The translations under genes were made by a program, and so were the position numbers. 42,817 nucleotides of DNA from an uncultured Chlorobiaceae bacterium. Lineage in GTDB: Bacteria; Bacteroidota; Chlorobiia; Chlorobiales; Chlorobiaceae. The notes beneath the pieces were generated by a model, which made no database searches, was not told the origin of the DNA, and saw only the letters and a program-made list of their open reading frames with translations. Below, piece by piece: positions 8,272 through 17,537 of the stretch; within the stretch, counting starts at the first letter, position 1, and each line of letters begins with the position of its first letter. The stretch covers positions 1-42,817 of the forward strand of contig CAIJPS010000060.1 in NCBI GenBank assembly GCA_903822595.1. The letters are read 5' to 3'.

Positions 8272-9930
8272 ATGCGTGAATTTTTTCGTCCAGTCATTTA
8301 CAATGCCCTTTGCTCAGCAGGCATTACTACCGACAAATCAATCAATATCGAACAACCTGCCGATAAAAAGTTTGGCGACTTTTCCACAAACATAGCCTTG
8401 CTTGTTGCTAAAGAGTGCCGGAGAAACCCTCGTGAACTGGCTCAAGCAATTATCGAACATCTGCTTTTCCCTCCTGATACCATTGCCAGAATAGAGGTTG
8501 CGGGAGCCGGTTTCATCAATTTTTATCTTGCACCGCTCTTTATTATGCAGTCAGTCGAGAAGGTGCTGCTTGAAGGAGATGAATATGGAAAAGGAAGCGT
8601 CGGTCAGGGGAAAAAAGCTATTGTGGAATATGTCAGTGCAAATCCAACCGGACCGCTGACCATAGGACGCGGCCGGGGCGGTGTGCTTGGAGACTGCATT
8701 GCAAATCTCTTTGAAACCCAGGGCTACGAGGTTACTCGTGAGTACTATTTCAATGATGCCGGTCGGCAGATGCAGATACTGGGTGAATCAGTCCAACTCC
8801 GTTATCTGGAGTGCTGCGGAAAATCGGTTGAGTTCCCTGCCAACCATTACCAGGGAGAGTATATCCGGGAAATTGCCGAAGAAATTTACCATGATCAGGG
8901 AACAGGTTTTGCGGAAAGCACAGAGTTGCTGATGTTCAAAAAAAGAGCAGAAGAGATTATTTTCGCTTCAATACGCAAGACGCTTGAACGCCTTGGCATC
9001 AGGCATGATTCATTTTTCAATGAACACACGCTCTACACACCCGATGAAAAAGGGATGACTGCCAACCAGAGCGTCATTGACGCACTCAGGGAGAAAGGGT
9101 TCATTGCCGAATATGATGGCGCAATCTGGTTTATGACAACAAAGCTGGGCCAGGAAAAGGACAAGGTTCTGGTCAAATCTTCAGGCGAGCCGAGTTACCG
9201 TCTCCCCGATATTGCCTACCATATCACAAAGTTTGAGCGAAGCTTCGACATGATTGTCAATGTTTTTGGCGCTGACCATATCGATGAATATCCAGACGTA
9301 TTGGAAGCTCTGAAAATCCTTGATTACGATACAGGGCGCATCAAGGTCGCCATCAATCAGTTTGTGACCACAACGGTTGACGGACAAACCCTTAAAATGT
9401 CAACAAGAAAAGGCAATGCCGATCTGCTTGATGACCTGATTGACGATGTTGGAGCAGATGCGACCAGACTGTTTTTTATCATGCGGGGCAAGGATTCGCA
9501 CCTGAACTTTGACGTTGAACTGGCGAAAAAACAGTCCAAGGATAATCCTGTCTTCTACCTGCAATACGCCCATGCAAGAATCTGCAGCCTGCTGCGTATG
9601 GCCCGGCAGGAAATCGGATTTGAGGCGGACTCCATCCAGGAGCAGAGTCTTCTTCAACAGCTCAACTCTCCGGCAGAACTTCAACTGGGATTTGCCCTGC
9701 TTGATTATCCTGACATGATAAAAACAAGCCTGCGTCTTCTTGAACCGCAAAAAATGGTCGAATACCTCCACTCCCTCGCTGAAGTTTTTCACCGCTTTTA
9801 TCAGGAGTGCCCCATTCTCAAGGCTGAACCGGATATCGCCAGGGCCAGACTCTTTCTCGCACTGGCAACACGCCAGGTACTGCGTAACGGATTCAGGATT
9901 CTCGGCGTTTCAGCACCTGAGTCAATGTAG
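8272..9930 (+). CDS. argS: Arginyl-tRNA synthetase
   Basis: A class I synthetase of 552 residues that charges tRNA-Arg. The N-terminal additional domain (residues ~1-90, ending GAGFINFYL), the nucleotide fold starting [12 protein letters not shown], and the C-terminal anticodon-binding domain containing [12 protein letters not shown] are all present. The KMSKS equivalent is KMSTRKGN, as in many ArgRS. The HIGH motif is unusual: the sequence is PLTIGRGRG, so both histidines of the usual HVGH are replaced (T130, R133). The family is otherwise certain. Its last 38 bases overlap the end of nadD on the opposite strand. Confidence 0.95.
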   Translation: MREFFRPVIYNALCSAGITTDKSINIEQPADKKFGDFSTNIALLVAKECRRNPRELAQAIIEHLLFPPDTIARIEVAGAGFINFYLAPLFIMQSVEKVLLEGDEYGKGSVGQGKKAIVEYVSANPTGPLTIGRGRGGVLGDCIANLFETQGYEVTREYYFNDAGRQMQILGESVQLRYLECCGKSVEFPANHYQGEYIREIAEEIYHDQGTGFAESTELLMFKKRAEEIIFASIRKTLERLGIRHDSFFNEHTLYTPDEKGMTANQSVIDALREKGFIAEYDGAIWFMTTKLGQEKDKVLVKSSGEPSYRLPDIAYHITKFERSFDMIVNVFGADHIDEYPDVLEALKILDYDTGRIKVAINQFVTTTVDGQTLKMSTRKGNADLLDDLIDDVGADATRLFFIMRGKDSHLNFDVELAKKQSKDNPVFYLQYAHARICSLLRMARQEIGFEADSIQEQSLLQQLNSPAELQLGFALLDYPDMIKTSLRLLEPQKMVEYLHSLAEVFHRFYQECPILKAEPDIARARLFLALATRQVLRNGFRILGVSAPESM

Positions 9931-10534
9931 CAGAAGCAGACGGGTTCCGGTAAAGCCCCTGATCTAAGATGTAACGATGCACTGAAGAAGGAACAAGCCG
10001 GGAGATAGAGCGCCCGGCTTCAACAATATTCCTGATCTCTGTCGAGGATATCTGAAAGGAAAAATCGACGAACCTCATGGCCCATTCCCGGCACATGGTT
10101 TCATGTGGCGATACACTCCGTTGCGTTGATTCTCTGCTGAAAACCACAATATCCGACAAAGTAAAAAGCTGCTCATACTCCTTCCATGTTGGAAAATCCC
10201 GGAAACTGTCTTCGCCAACAAGCAGCGTCAGCTTGTCGGCAGGGTAAAGGGCATGAAGGTAGCGCAGGAGATCGACCGTATAGGATGGCTGCTTTTTTTC
10301 AACCTCCCAGTCACTAACCTCACTGCATGTGCCCGTACGATTGATTTCCCGGGAAAGCAGCTCGGCCATGCCTTTCCGGTGCTCATCGGCACTCCCTTTG
10401 TCTGGCTTGAAAGGATTATTTGAAACGGAAATAATAAGACGGTCGATACCAAGCAGCTCTCTGGCAAACAGGCAGAGAGCAAGATGGCCATTGTGCGGCG
10501 GATCAAAGGTGGCGCCAAAAACTGCCAGATGCAC
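9893..10534 (-). CDS. nadD: Nicotinate-nucleotide adenylyltransferase
   Basis: Transfers AMP from ATP to nicotinate mononucleotide, giving deamido-NAD, in NAD synthesis. The 213-residue protein opens [20 protein letters not shown], containing the nucleotidyltransferase HxGH motif (HNGH). It has the late ISSTEIRN motif typical of NadD. It follows the TPR lipoprotein gene after 12 bases and probably shares its transcript. The last 38 bases run antisense to the end of argS. The C-terminal tail beyond the ISSTEIR region is somewhat long (ending [13 protein letters not shown]) and is the part that overlaps argS. Confidence 0.93.
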   Translation of the reverse strand: MHLAVFGATFDPPHNGHLALCLFARELLGIDRLIISVSNNPFKPDKGSADEHRKGMAELLSREINRTGTCSEVSDWEVEKKQPSYTVDLLRYLHALYPADKLTLLVGEDSFRDFPTWKEYEQLFTLSDIVVFSRESTQRSVSPHETMCREWAMRFVDFSFQISSTEIRNIVEAGRSISRLVPSSVHRYILDQGLYRNPSASATLTQVLKRRES

Positions 10535-10546
10535 GACTTCCTTTGA

Positions 10547-11449
10547 TCAGTTTTTGAAATTTTGCTTGATTTTTTCCCTGGTACCCTGCATTTCCTTCTG
10601 CTTGTCAGGGAAAAGCTGCAGATATTGATCAAGCGCCTGCTGTGCATCAAACCACTTTTTTCGCTTGATCAAGACGTCAACCTTTCCTTCCCAGGCTTGT
10701 TTGACATATATGGTATCGGGGTAACGCTTGATAACCTCATCATAAAATATCCCTGCCGCCTTGTACTTTTTGAGCTGGATATACTGTCGGGCGATAAAAT
10801 AAGTGTTCTTTGCAAGTTTTTCTCTCAAAACAGTAATTGCCTTTTCAGCGTATCTCAAACTATCAACCCGCGCAAATTGAGCATTTGCTGTAGCGTAGCT
10901 CTGCTTATAAGCTGAATTCCCTGGATTAATCTTCAGAAGCTCCTTGTAGGTTTCAACATCGCTGGCAATCTTCGACGAATCAACCATTGGATAGAGATCC
11001 AGATATACCGCATACTGCTCAATTGATTTTCTGGTAAACTGCTGATCCAACTCAAAATGAGGCGAAAGCTTTTCATAGGATTTTGCCAGCAAAAACTGAG
11101 CTGTTCTTGCATACGGGGTAGAAGAAATTTGCTGCTGTAACCTCGTGAACATGTCAGCAGCAAGCAGATACTGCCCGGAACGGAAATAGGATTGAGCAAG
11201 GAGAAACAGCACATCGTCCTCAAGCGCCGTAGCACGAGAGGTAAACAGCAGTGGTTCAAGGGCCAGAACAGCAGCCGAATAGTCTCCTTTAACGTACATC
11301 TTCAACGCTTTGCCATAACCTTCAGTAACACGGGAGGTTGCTGTGGTTGATTTTGCTGCCTGCTTTGAGGACGAACAACCGGAACTCATCAGTAACCCTA
11401 TAGCAAAAAGCATCAATACTACACGTGAAAACAAGCTGGCAACCGACAT
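10547..11449 (-). CDS. TPR-repeat lipoprotein, BamD-like
   Basis: A 300-residue protein with a lipoprotein signal: residues 1-24 form a basic then hydrophobic leader, and the lipobox-like SSGC places the lipidated cysteine at residue 25. The mature part is helical with tetratricopeptide pairs, for example DVLFLLAQSYFRSGQYLLAA and the later ARQYIQLKKYKAAGIFYDEV. This is the layout of BamD/YfiO, the outer-membrane lipoprotein of the beta-barrel assembly machine, and a BamD role is plausible here. TPR lipoproteins are diverse, so the assignment is by architecture. nadD follows closely. Confidence 0.8.
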   Translation of the reverse strand: MSVASLFSRVVLMLFAIGLLMSSGCSSSKQAAKSTTATSRVTEGYGKALKMYVKGDYSAAVLALEPLLFTSRATALEDDVLFLLAQSYFRSGQYLLAADMFTRLQQQISSTPYARTAQFLLAKSYEKLSPHFELDQQFTRKSIEQYAVYLDLYPMVDSSKIASDVETYKELLKINPGNSAYKQSYATANAQFARVDSLRYAEKAITVLREKLAKNTYFIARQYIQLKKYKAAGIFYDEVIKRYPDTIYVKQAWEGKVDVLIKRKKWFDAQQALDQYLQLFPDKQKEMQGTREKIKQNFKN

Positions 11450-11680
11450 AGAATAACTCCATTATCCTTTTTAGAGAAAAGAGAAAACGTATAATACGAA
11501 ACTGCAGAAAAAGAAACAGCACGCCATGAGCAATTTGAGCCCCCACAAAAAAAGGAAAGTTCAACCACCGCAACACAACACACCAAAGCAGTTGCTCCGT
11601 GAACGCACAACGGCCAAAATCCGCCAGACAAAAAAAAGAGCCTATCTAACGGGAAAAAGGGAGCTGGAGGTAACTTCTTG

Positions 11681-11753
11681 TGGAGCTTAGGGGAGTCGAA
11701 CCCCTGACCTTCTCATTGCGAACGAGACGCTCTACCAACTGAGCTAAAGCCCC
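11681..11753 (-). tRNA. tRNA-Ala (anticodon CGC)
   Basis: A complete 73-base cloverleaf on the minus strand. The acceptor stem GGGGCTT pairs with AAGCTCC. The D arm is GCTCAGTTGGTAGAGC, the anticodon stem is TCTCG/TGAGA with loop TTCGCAA (anticodon CGC, reading the GCG alanine codon), and the T arm is AGGGGTTCGACTCCCCT. CCA is not encoded. Confidence 0.95.
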
Positions 11754-11798
11754 AACCATTTCAATACAAGAAATTTTCACTTCTGCCTGAATACGGCA

Positions 11799-11826
11799 CA
11801 AAAAATAGCCTGCACGGGCAGGCTAT
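11799..11826 (-). terminator. Terminator of the atp operon
   Basis: On the minus strand a perfect 9-bp stem (ATAGCCTGC / GCAGGCTAT, loop of 4) is followed by a run of T residues. It lies 55 bases after the atpH stop codon. Confidence 0.9.
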
Positions 11827-11881
11827 CGACTGTTGATCTCTTCAGACAACACTGCATGTCACATCACATACCGGTACTTTT

Positions 11882-12418
11882 TCAGGAAACAAGAGCCAGC
11901 TTGAGCATTTGAAGCTGATGACTGATGCTGCCATCGAAAATCGTATCCCCGATTTTAACCGTCACCCCGCCAATAAACTGCTCATCGATAGACATCCGTG
12001 CCCTGATTTTCTTACCGGTAAACGCAGCAAGCGTCGTAATCAGTTCACTGGCCTGTTCGTCAGAAAGCTGAACAGCACTGGTAATATCAACATTGATGAC
12101 CCCTCTTTTCTCATCGAGAAGGATTTGAAACTCATCAATAATTTCAGGCAAGAGCCCTGCACGTTTTTTTCTGGCAATCAGCTTTAAAAAAAGAAACATC
12201 TTCTCCCCGATCGAATCCCTGAAGACCTCCTCAAGTATATGAATTTTCTTGTCCCCTTTTACAAGAGGGCTCCGCAAGGCATGGACAAGATCACGGGAGT
12301 GACCAAGGACCTCCTTGATCACTTGCAGCTCTTCAACAACAGTATCGAGAAAATTTCCCTCTTCTGCCGCTGACAGAAGAGCGGAAGCATATCGACGGCT
12401 TGCAATTAGACTTGACAT
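11882..12418 (-). CDS. atpH: ATP synthase subunit delta
   Basis: The delta subunit (178 residues) caps F1 and ties it to the peripheral stalk. The N-terminal helical domain SLIASRRYASALLSAAEEGN and the C-terminal signature IDEQFIGGVTVKIGDTIFDG are both typical. It is the last gene of this atp block and lies 15 bases after atpF, with a terminator close behind. The catalytic genes atpA, atpG, atpD and atpC are not in this window, so the synthase genes are split over the chromosome. Confidence 0.95.
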   Translation of the reverse strand: MSSLIASRRYASALLSAAEEGNFLDTVVEELQVIKEVLGHSRDLVHALRSPLVKGDKKIHILEEVFRDSIGEKMFLFLKLIARKKRAGLLPEIIDEFQILLDEKRGVINVDITSAVQLSDEQASELITTLAAFTGKKIRARMSIDEQFIGGVTVKIGDTIFDGSISHQLQMLKLALVS

Positions 12419-12433
12419 GACGGTGATCTGTTT

Positions 12434-12961
12434 TCAGTTACGTTTTGTTGAAAGATCCTGAATCATGCTGTCAACGATCTTCTTTTGCATATCAGCATCA
12501 AGAGCTGTCTTTATAATTTTTTCTGCGCCCTTGACGGCAAGATCAGCAACTTCATTCCTCAGCACATCGAGCGCACGGCGTTTCTCCTGCTCAATTTCAT
12601 CTTTTGCCGTAGCGATCATTTTCTTTGCTTCTGCCTGGGCTTTTTCTGTAAAATCGGCACGAAGTCTGTCGGCATAGTCCTTTCCTTCACGAATAATTTT
12701 GTCGGATTCAGCATCAGCTTTTGCAAGCAGTTCCGTGTTTTTACGCAGGATAGCCTCAGACTCATCCTTAGCCTGATGCGCACGGTCAATGGATGACTGA
12801 ATTCCTTTTTCCCTCTCCTCCAAAGCATTGAGGATAGGGCCCCATGCAATTTTCTTCAGTATAAGCAACACAATCACGAATGTTACCGCAGTCCAGAAAA
12901 TAAGGCCGGGGTTCGGCTCCAGAAGACTACCGGCAAGAAGTATAATTCCTGACGTAAGCAT
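12434..12961 (-). CDS. atpF: ATP synthase subunit b
   Basis: The peripheral-stalk subunit of Fo, 175 residues from the ATG at 12961. One N-terminal membrane helix ([20 protein letters not shown], about residues 18-37) is followed by [12 protein letters not shown] and a long, charged, Ala- and Lys-rich coiled coil that reaches up to delta. An upstream in-frame TTG at 12967 would add only two residues; the ATG is the better start. It sits between atpE and atpH. Confidence 0.95.
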   Translation of the reverse strand: MLTSGIILLAGSLLEPNPGLIFWTAVTFVIVLLILKKIAWGPILNALEEREKGIQSSIDRAHQAKDESEAILRKNTELLAKADAESDKIIREGKDYADRLRADFTEKAQAEAKKMIATAKDEIEQEKRRALDVLRNEVADLAVKGAEKIIKTALDADMQKKIVDSMIQDLSTKRN

Positions 12962-13066
12962 GAACAATGTTTCCGTTAACGATTAATAAAGCCCGATTGC
13001 GGTCTGGGGAAATCAGCCGCAATCGGGATATCTTCTGTATCGAATCTGTAACCGCCTCAACCTCAA

Positions 13067-13297
13067 TTAAGACTTGAGAGCAAGGAGCACACAGATAACT
13101 TCGCCAAACAAGGCAACACCTTCGATAAGAGCTGCAGCAATAATCATGGTCGTACGGATATCCGAAGTAGCTTCCGGCTGACGGGCGGTACCCTCAGCGG
13201 CTGAAGCAGCAATATTGCCAATACCAAGACCTGCGCCAATGACAGCCAGTCCGGCGCCAAGGCCCGCACCTAAATAAGCTAAACCAAAACCTTCCAT
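13067..13297 (-). CDS. atpE: ATP synthase subunit c
   Basis: The proteolipid rotor subunit, 76 residues from the ATG at 13297, which has a good ribosome site (GGAGG). It is a two-helix hairpin: the first helix carries the glycine-rich packing pattern GAGLGAGLAVIGAGLGIG, the polar loop is ARQPEA, and the second helix holds the ion-binding carboxylate E59 in AALIEGVALFG. There is no sodium-binding ET signature, so proton coupling is expected. An upstream TTG would extend the frame to 13381, but the added residues are not family-like. Confidence 0.96.
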   Translation of the reverse strand: MEGFGLAYLGAGLGAGLAVIGAGLGIGNIAASAAEGTARQPEATSDIRTTMIIAAALIEGVALFGEVICVLLALKS

Positions 13298-13417
13298 CTT
13301 GTAATTACCTCCGTTTATTTGTTGTAAGTTTTTTGCTAAAGGATAATTAGCAGTTTTGAAACCGGTGAATAAAAAGCACAATAATAAGACTTGTTCCTCA
13401 ATAATCCTGAAACCATT

Positions 13418-14434
13418 TTAATGATGCGCCGCTGCCGCTTCATGCCCGCCATCTCCGGCATGAGCAGTGGCAAGACCGATAAAGAGCGCGGAAAGCATGG
13501 TAAAAACAAATGCCTGCAGGAACGCAACAAAAAGTTCAAGCAGATAGATGAAAATGGCAAATGGAACAGAGACAGCCAAGGCGACAATGTAACTTTTCAG
13601 AATGAAACTGATGAAAATCAGGCTGAGAATAATGATATGACCCGCTGTCATGTTGGCAAAGAGTCGGACCGTAAGCGCGAAAGGCTTCGTAAACTGACCG
13701 ATTATTTCGATGGGGACCATGATGATCCAGAGTGACCAGTGAGTCCCGGCAGTAAGATGCTGAAGGTACCCTTTGACACCGTGAGCCTTGAATGCAGCAA
13801 TCTGGGTGATGAAAAAGGTAAACACGGAAAGGGTAAGGGTGACGTTAACATTACCAGTCGCCGTTGCTCCGTAGGGAATAAGGCCCAAAAGATTACAGAT
13901 CAGAATAAAAAAGAAAACCGTCAAAAGGTAGGGCAGATGCTTTTCATAGCCGTGTCCGATATTTGACTTGGCCACATCAATCCGGATAAACTCAACAAGA
14001 GCCTCAATGGCGTTGGCAAGCCCCTTTGGAGCCTGACGAGGAGTCATACCCTTATATTTGCCTCCAACAAGTAAGAAAACAAGAAGAAGGGTCGCCGATA
14101 CAAGCCAGAGCATCACCACATGCTTGGTGATTGAAATGTCAAATCCGCCAACAACTATTTTTGGAAGTTCCACACTCCCGAAAGGCTCAAAGGCAAAAAC
14201 ACGATTGTCGAGAATATGATGCATGATAACATCACCAGCCTTTTCTTCTTCAGGAGCTGCCTGGGCACCACCATGAACAGCTTCAACAGCAGAAGCGGCG
14301 ACCGGACCCCCGGAAATACTGGACGACTGCCCTGCAGAAGCGGCCGCAATACCGTAACCGCTGAGCAAAAGAGGCACAAGAAGCGCAAAAACCTTGATGA
14401 AAGCCTTAGGATTTATAACGTTTAACCGTTTCAT
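13418..14434 (-). CDS. atpB: ATP synthase subunit a, with long N-terminal leader
   Basis: The stator channel subunit of Fo, 338 residues. The essential arginine is in [15 protein letters not shown], and the membrane helices are typical. The N-terminus carries an extra ~75 residues: a signal-like segment ([20 protein letters not shown], then AAASAG) and an Ala/Gly/Glu-rich linker before [15 protein letters not shown]. Such extended AtpB forms are known in Bacteroidetes/Chlorobi; the leader probably places the N-terminus in the periplasm. The start at 14434 overlaps the end of the upstream small membrane protein by 4 bases. Confidence 0.94.
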   Translation of the reverse strand: MKRLNVINPKAFIKVFALLVPLLLSGYGIAAASAGQSSSISGGPVAASAVEAVHGGAQAAPEEEKAGDVIMHHILDNRVFAFEPFGSVELPKIVVGGFDISITKHVVMLWLVSATLLLVFLLVGGKYKGMTPRQAPKGLANAIEALVEFIRIDVAKSNIGHGYEKHLPYLLTVFFFILICNLLGLIPYGATATGNVNVTLTLSVFTFFITQIAAFKAHGVKGYLQHLTAGTHWSLWIIMVPIEIIGQFTKPFALTVRLFANMTAGHIIILSLIFISFILKSYIVALAVSVPFAIFIYLLELFVAFLQAFVFTMLSALFIGLATAHAGDGGHEAAAAHH

Positions 14435-14817
14435 GCAGTTTTCTTTTTCTGTTTGTTTTTCTTTTGATACCCGAGAATCTCAACAATCACATAGATACAG
14501 TAAAAAGCAAAAAATGAGAAGACAAAGTCGTTGATAACTGCCAGATTTCTGATAATGACAACTGCAACAAGCACCATCAAAAGAAGCAACCGAACAGCCA
14601 AGCCACCGAAAACAAACTTGGTGAAAACGGCTGACTCCTTGTCAAAGGCATACTCAAAGAGCAAATAACCTGCAACAGTATTGGCAACCACCATTATCCA
14701 TGCGACAAAAAGTGAGTGCAAATCAACAGCGCCAGACCCAAGAGCTGAAAAAATCCCCCCCCATAAAACGAAGGACAAGATAAACAACTTAATAAAAAAT
14801 TCAAACAATGGCTTCAT
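14431..14817 (-). CDS. Small four-helix membrane protein in the atp operon (AtpI-like position)
   Basis: A 128-residue membrane protein from the ATG at 14817 (an in-frame start 27 bases earlier also exists). It has about four hydrophobic helices: [60 protein letters not shown] and [20 protein letters not shown]. It ends in a basic tail, [11 protein letters not shown] do not recognise the family with certainty. Its position between atpZ and atpB and its topology are those of the AtpI (subunit I) protein, which helps c-ring assembly or magnesium uptake. It overlaps the atpB start by 4 bases, suggesting translational coupling. Confidence 0.72.
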   Translation of the reverse strand: MKPLFEFFIKLFILSFVLWGGIFSALGSGAVDLHSLFVAWIMVVANTVAGYLLFEYAFDKESAVFTKFVFGGLAVRLLLLMVLVAVVIIRNLAVINDFVFSFFAFYCIYVIVEILGYQKKNKQKKKTA

Positions 14818-14865
14818 ATCTACCGTTTCTTTCTTGATTAACAATCATGACGAGTGCGGAATGCA

Positions 14866-15111
14866 CTATTTTTTCTTGTTTGCCGCCCGCACGACCTTCA
14901 TGAGAAGAAGGGCCATACCAACCATGCCGACAAAAACTCCAAACAGAAACAACCATGGTGTCGAACCAAGCTTGGTGTCGGCCCAATATCCCAGCAAGAC
15001 AAAAAAAGCAAAGCTTGCCGCAATCTGCAGACCGAGTCCCATGTAATCAGAAAGCGCACGGGCAGATCTCCCCAAATTTTCCGAAAACCTCTCATCATCA
15101 GCTTTTTTCAT
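14866..15111 (-). CDS. atpZ: AtpZ/AtpI-type ATP synthase accessory protein
   Basis: An 81-residue protein with two membrane helices (LGLQIAASFAFFVLLGYWAD and STPWLFLFGVFVGMVGMALL), matching the small 'F0F1-ATPase gene 1/AtpZ' family found at the head of atp operons. The sequence between them, GYWADTKLGSTPW, is the family hallmark. It is thought to act with AtpI in c-ring assembly or divalent-cation transport. It is the first gene of this operon; pgeF runs divergently upstream. Confidence 0.85.
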   Translation of the reverse strand: MKKADDERFSENLGRSARALSDYMGLGLQIAASFAFFVLLGYWADTKLGSTPWLFLFGVFVGMVGMALLLMKVVRAANKKK

Positions 15112-15297
15112 CGTCGACGACCCTTGTTATACATTCAGAAAGACTGCACCTTCTGATCAAAAAAGAGCTCCATACGGCTGCAAGGGATGAACATCGCAAT
15201 GAAGATAATACTCTTCCGGAAATAATGAACCTTTCCCGAAAATTCTTCATCAAATGACTGGCACCCATAAAAGAAAAACTCTATTTTACCCCGAGAA

Positions 15298-15314
15298 GCA
15301 GGATCCAATCCTGC
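15298..15314. other. Short hairpin just upstream of the pgeF start
   Basis: GCAGGAT CCA ATCCTGC forms a perfect 7-bp stem with a 3-base loop, ending 4 bases before the ATG at 15319. It could mask that start and favour the second in-frame ATG at 15346, or it may be chance. Confidence 0.35.
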
Positions 15315-15318
15315 AAAA

Positions 15319-16134
15319 ATGAATACTATCCCGCAAAGAAATTCGATGACACCTGAATCAAGTGACAAAGAAACTCCATCAGCATATATCGTCCCTGATT
15401 GCTTCCGTCAATACCATGAGCTTATTGCACTGCAAAGCACAAGAAACGGAGGTGTAAGCGAAGGTGTCTTTTCCTCATTGAACCTCGGAAAGAATTCAGG
15501 AGATATCAAAGAACGAATCGAAGAGAACACCCTTCGCCTCTGCGCAGCAGCCCGTATCAATCACGGATGCATGGTCACCTCCGAGCAGGTACACGGCACA
15601 GCGATACTCTCTGCCGAAAAACCGGGACATTATCAAGGGTATGATGCACTCATTACAGACAAACCCAATCTCTTCCTCTGCATCTTTACCGCGGATTGCT
15701 TTCCTGTACTCATCTACGATCCACAGCACAGCGCCGCTGCAGCGGTCCATGCTGGCTGGAAAGGGAGTGCCGGGGGAATTGTGACAAAAACTATTGAAGC
15801 CATGCAATCACGCTTTAACTCCCAACCAACAAAGTGCCTTGCCTATATCGGGACAGGAATTGCACCTGATGCTTATCAGGTTGGGCGGGAGGTCGCCCTG
15901 CACTTTCCATCTGATACCTACCAACGCTGTGCCTTCTTGCTGGAAGAAGAGAAATACCAGCTTGATCTGGGCATGGTCAACTACCGGCAACTTCTTGCAT
16001 CGGGAATTCCTCCATCGAATATTGAACGTTCGCCTTTCTGCTCGGTTCGCAACCACAATATGTTCTTTTCTTACCGGCGCGATCAGGGAAAAACAGGCCG
16101 TATGATCAGTCTGATCGGTGTCAGCTCTCACTAA
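15319..16134 (+). CDS. pgeF: Peptidoglycan editing factor PgeF (YfiH/YlmD, multicopper polyphenol oxidase family)
   Basis: A 271-residue member of the YfiH/YlmD/LACC1 family. E. coli PgeF edits misincorporated L-Ser in peptidoglycan precursors; other members show purine-nucleoside and phenol-oxidising activity. The three metal-binding residues of the family are visible: the His of SEQVHGT, the Cys of FTADCFPV and the His of AVHAGWKG. The tail NHNMFFSYRRDQGKTGRM is also typical. Family homology starts near IVPDCFRQY, so either ATG (15319 or 15346) could be used. It converges on the CoA-transferase and shares its terminator. Confidence 0.9.
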   Translation: MNTIPQRNSMTPESSDKETPSAYIVPDCFRQYHELIALQSTRNGGVSEGVFSSLNLGKNSGDIKERIEENTLRLCAAARINHGCMVTSEQVHGTAILSAEKPGHYQGYDALITDKPNLFLCIFTADCFPVLIYDPQHSAAAAVHAGWKGSAGGIVTKTIEAMQSRFNSQPTKCLAYIGTGIAPDAYQVGREVALHFPSDTYQRCAFLLEEEKYQLDLGMVNYRQLLASGIPPSNIERSPFCSVRNHNMFFSYRRDQGKTGRMISLIGVSSH

Positions 16135-16168
16135 AAAAAAGGACCTTACCGATCAGTATACACAAACT

Positions 16169-16213
16169 AAAAACAGGAGCCTTTCGCTGGAGGTCAAAGA
16201 CTCCTGTTTTTTT
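16169..16213. terminator. Bidirectional terminator between pgeF and the CoA-transferase
   Basis: The arms AACAGGAG (16172-16179) and CTCCTGTT (16201-16208) pair, with an inner CTTT/AAAG pairing. A run of T follows on the plus strand (16207-16213) and a T run follows on the minus strand. It serves both converging transcripts. Confidence 0.85.
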
Positions 16214-17504
16214 ACATGCTGGTACGACCGTAGGAACCATAAAGCTCATGGGCTTGGCGACAGATATCCTCCCTGAAATCAGGATGGGCGATGGTGGCAA
16301 GCGCCTCAGCTCTCTGGCGGAGATTTTTGCCATACAGATTGACAATCCCGAACTCGGTAACCACATACTGCACATGAGCCCTGGTGGTAACAACACCTGC
16401 ACCCGGCTTAAGCTGGGGAACAATCCTCGACAGGCCACTTTTCGTTGTTGACGGCAAGGCTATAATCGGCTTACCCCCTTCAGAGAGCGCCGCTCCCCGG
16501 ATAAAATCCATCTGTCCGCCGACACCTGAATAATATTTCAACCCTATCGAATCAGCACATACCTGTCCGGACATGTCTATTTCAAGAGCACTGTTAATTG
16601 CCGTCACCCTGGGGTTTCTTCTTATTTCACGCGTATCGTTCACGTAATCAGAGGGGAGCATTTCAACAAGTGGATTATCGTCAACAAAATCATAAAGCCG
16701 TCGGGTACCTACAAGAAAGCTTGCAACAATAATCTCCTTATGGCTTCGCTTTTTACGACCATTAATCACTCCTTTTTCAACAAGATCAACCACCCCGTCT
16801 GAAAACATCTCCGAATGAATACCCAGATCGCGGTGACCGGAAAGTGCGGCCAGAGTAGCATCAGGAATTGCACCTATCCCTAACTGCAACGTAGCGCCAT
16901 CCTCGACAATGGATGCAATATGGCGACCAATACTAATCTCGGTATCACTCAAAAGGTGACGTGGAGTTTCAGGAAGGGGATCGTCCACATCAACCATCGC
17001 ATGAATTTTGCTGATATGCAACATCCCTTCACCATGGGTGCGGGGCATGTTCGGGTTCACCTGGGCGATAACCACCTTTGCCGCGTGCACGGCTGCAAGG
17101 GTAGCGTCAACAGAAACCCCGAGAGAACAATAGCCATGCCTGTCAGGAGGAGAAACATGAACAAGGGCAACATCAAGCGGAAGAACCTTGTTATAGAAAA
17201 GGGACGGAACATCACTGAGGAAGACCGGAATGGCATCACCATCACCATTCTGAACCGACTTGCGGACATTGCGGCCCACAAAAAGTGCATTCAATCTGAA
17301 ACTTTCGCGATATTCCGGCTTCGCGTACGGAGCATCACCTTCGGTGTGAAGACTTATAATTTCCACGTCTCTCAGCTCTTCCGAGCGCTGAACCATCGCC
17401 TCAATCAATCTCTGCGGTGTTGCTGCCGCAGTATGCAAAAAAACCCTGTCACCCGACTTGATTCTTGCTACCGCATCTTCTGCGGAAAGCGTACAATAAT
17501 TCAT
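16212..17504 (-). CDS. Acetyl-CoA hydrolase / CoA-transferase family (4-hydroxybutyrate CoA-transferase-like)
   Basis: A 430-residue family I CoA-transferase of the Cat1/AbfT type. It moves CoA between acyl-CoA and acetate or another acid through a glutamyl-CoA intermediate. The catalytic glutamate is E232 in GIHSEMFSDG. The family regions LQLGIGAIPDA, the GGQMDFIRGA loop and the C-terminal VVTEFGIVNLYGKNLRQRA are all present. Substrate cannot be told from sequence; acetate, succinate or 4-hydroxybutyrate are options. It begins 33 bases after ftsZ on the same strand with no terminator between, so it is probably the last gene of the division operon. Confidence 0.9.
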   Translation of the reverse strand: MNYCTLSAEDAVARIKSGDRVFLHTAAATPQRLIEAMVQRSEELRDVEIISLHTEGDAPYAKPEYRESFRLNALFVGRNVRKSVQNGDGDAIPVFLSDVPSLFYNKVLPLDVALVHVSPPDRHGYCSLGVSVDATLAAVHAAKVVIAQVNPNMPRTHGEGMLHISKIHAMVDVDDPLPETPRHLLSDTEISIGRHIASIVEDGATLQLGIGAIPDATLAALSGHRDLGIHSEMFSDGVVDLVEKGVINGRKKRSHKEIIVASFLVGTRRLYDFVDDNPLVEMLPSDYVNDTREIRRNPRVTAINSALEIDMSGQVCADSIGLKYYSGVGGQMDFIRGAALSEGGKPIIALPSTTKSGLSRIVPQLKPGAGVVTTRAHVQYVVTEFGIVNLYGKNLRQRAEALATIAHPDFREDICRQAHELYGSYGRTSM

Positions 17505-17537
17505 TAATACCTTTATTCGTTTTTTGGAAATACCTTA

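Noticed and set aside
15135-15368. A 77-residue minus-strand gene between atpZ and pgeF
   Set aside because: It overlaps the pgeF start, has no family features or ribosome site, and looks like a chance frame.
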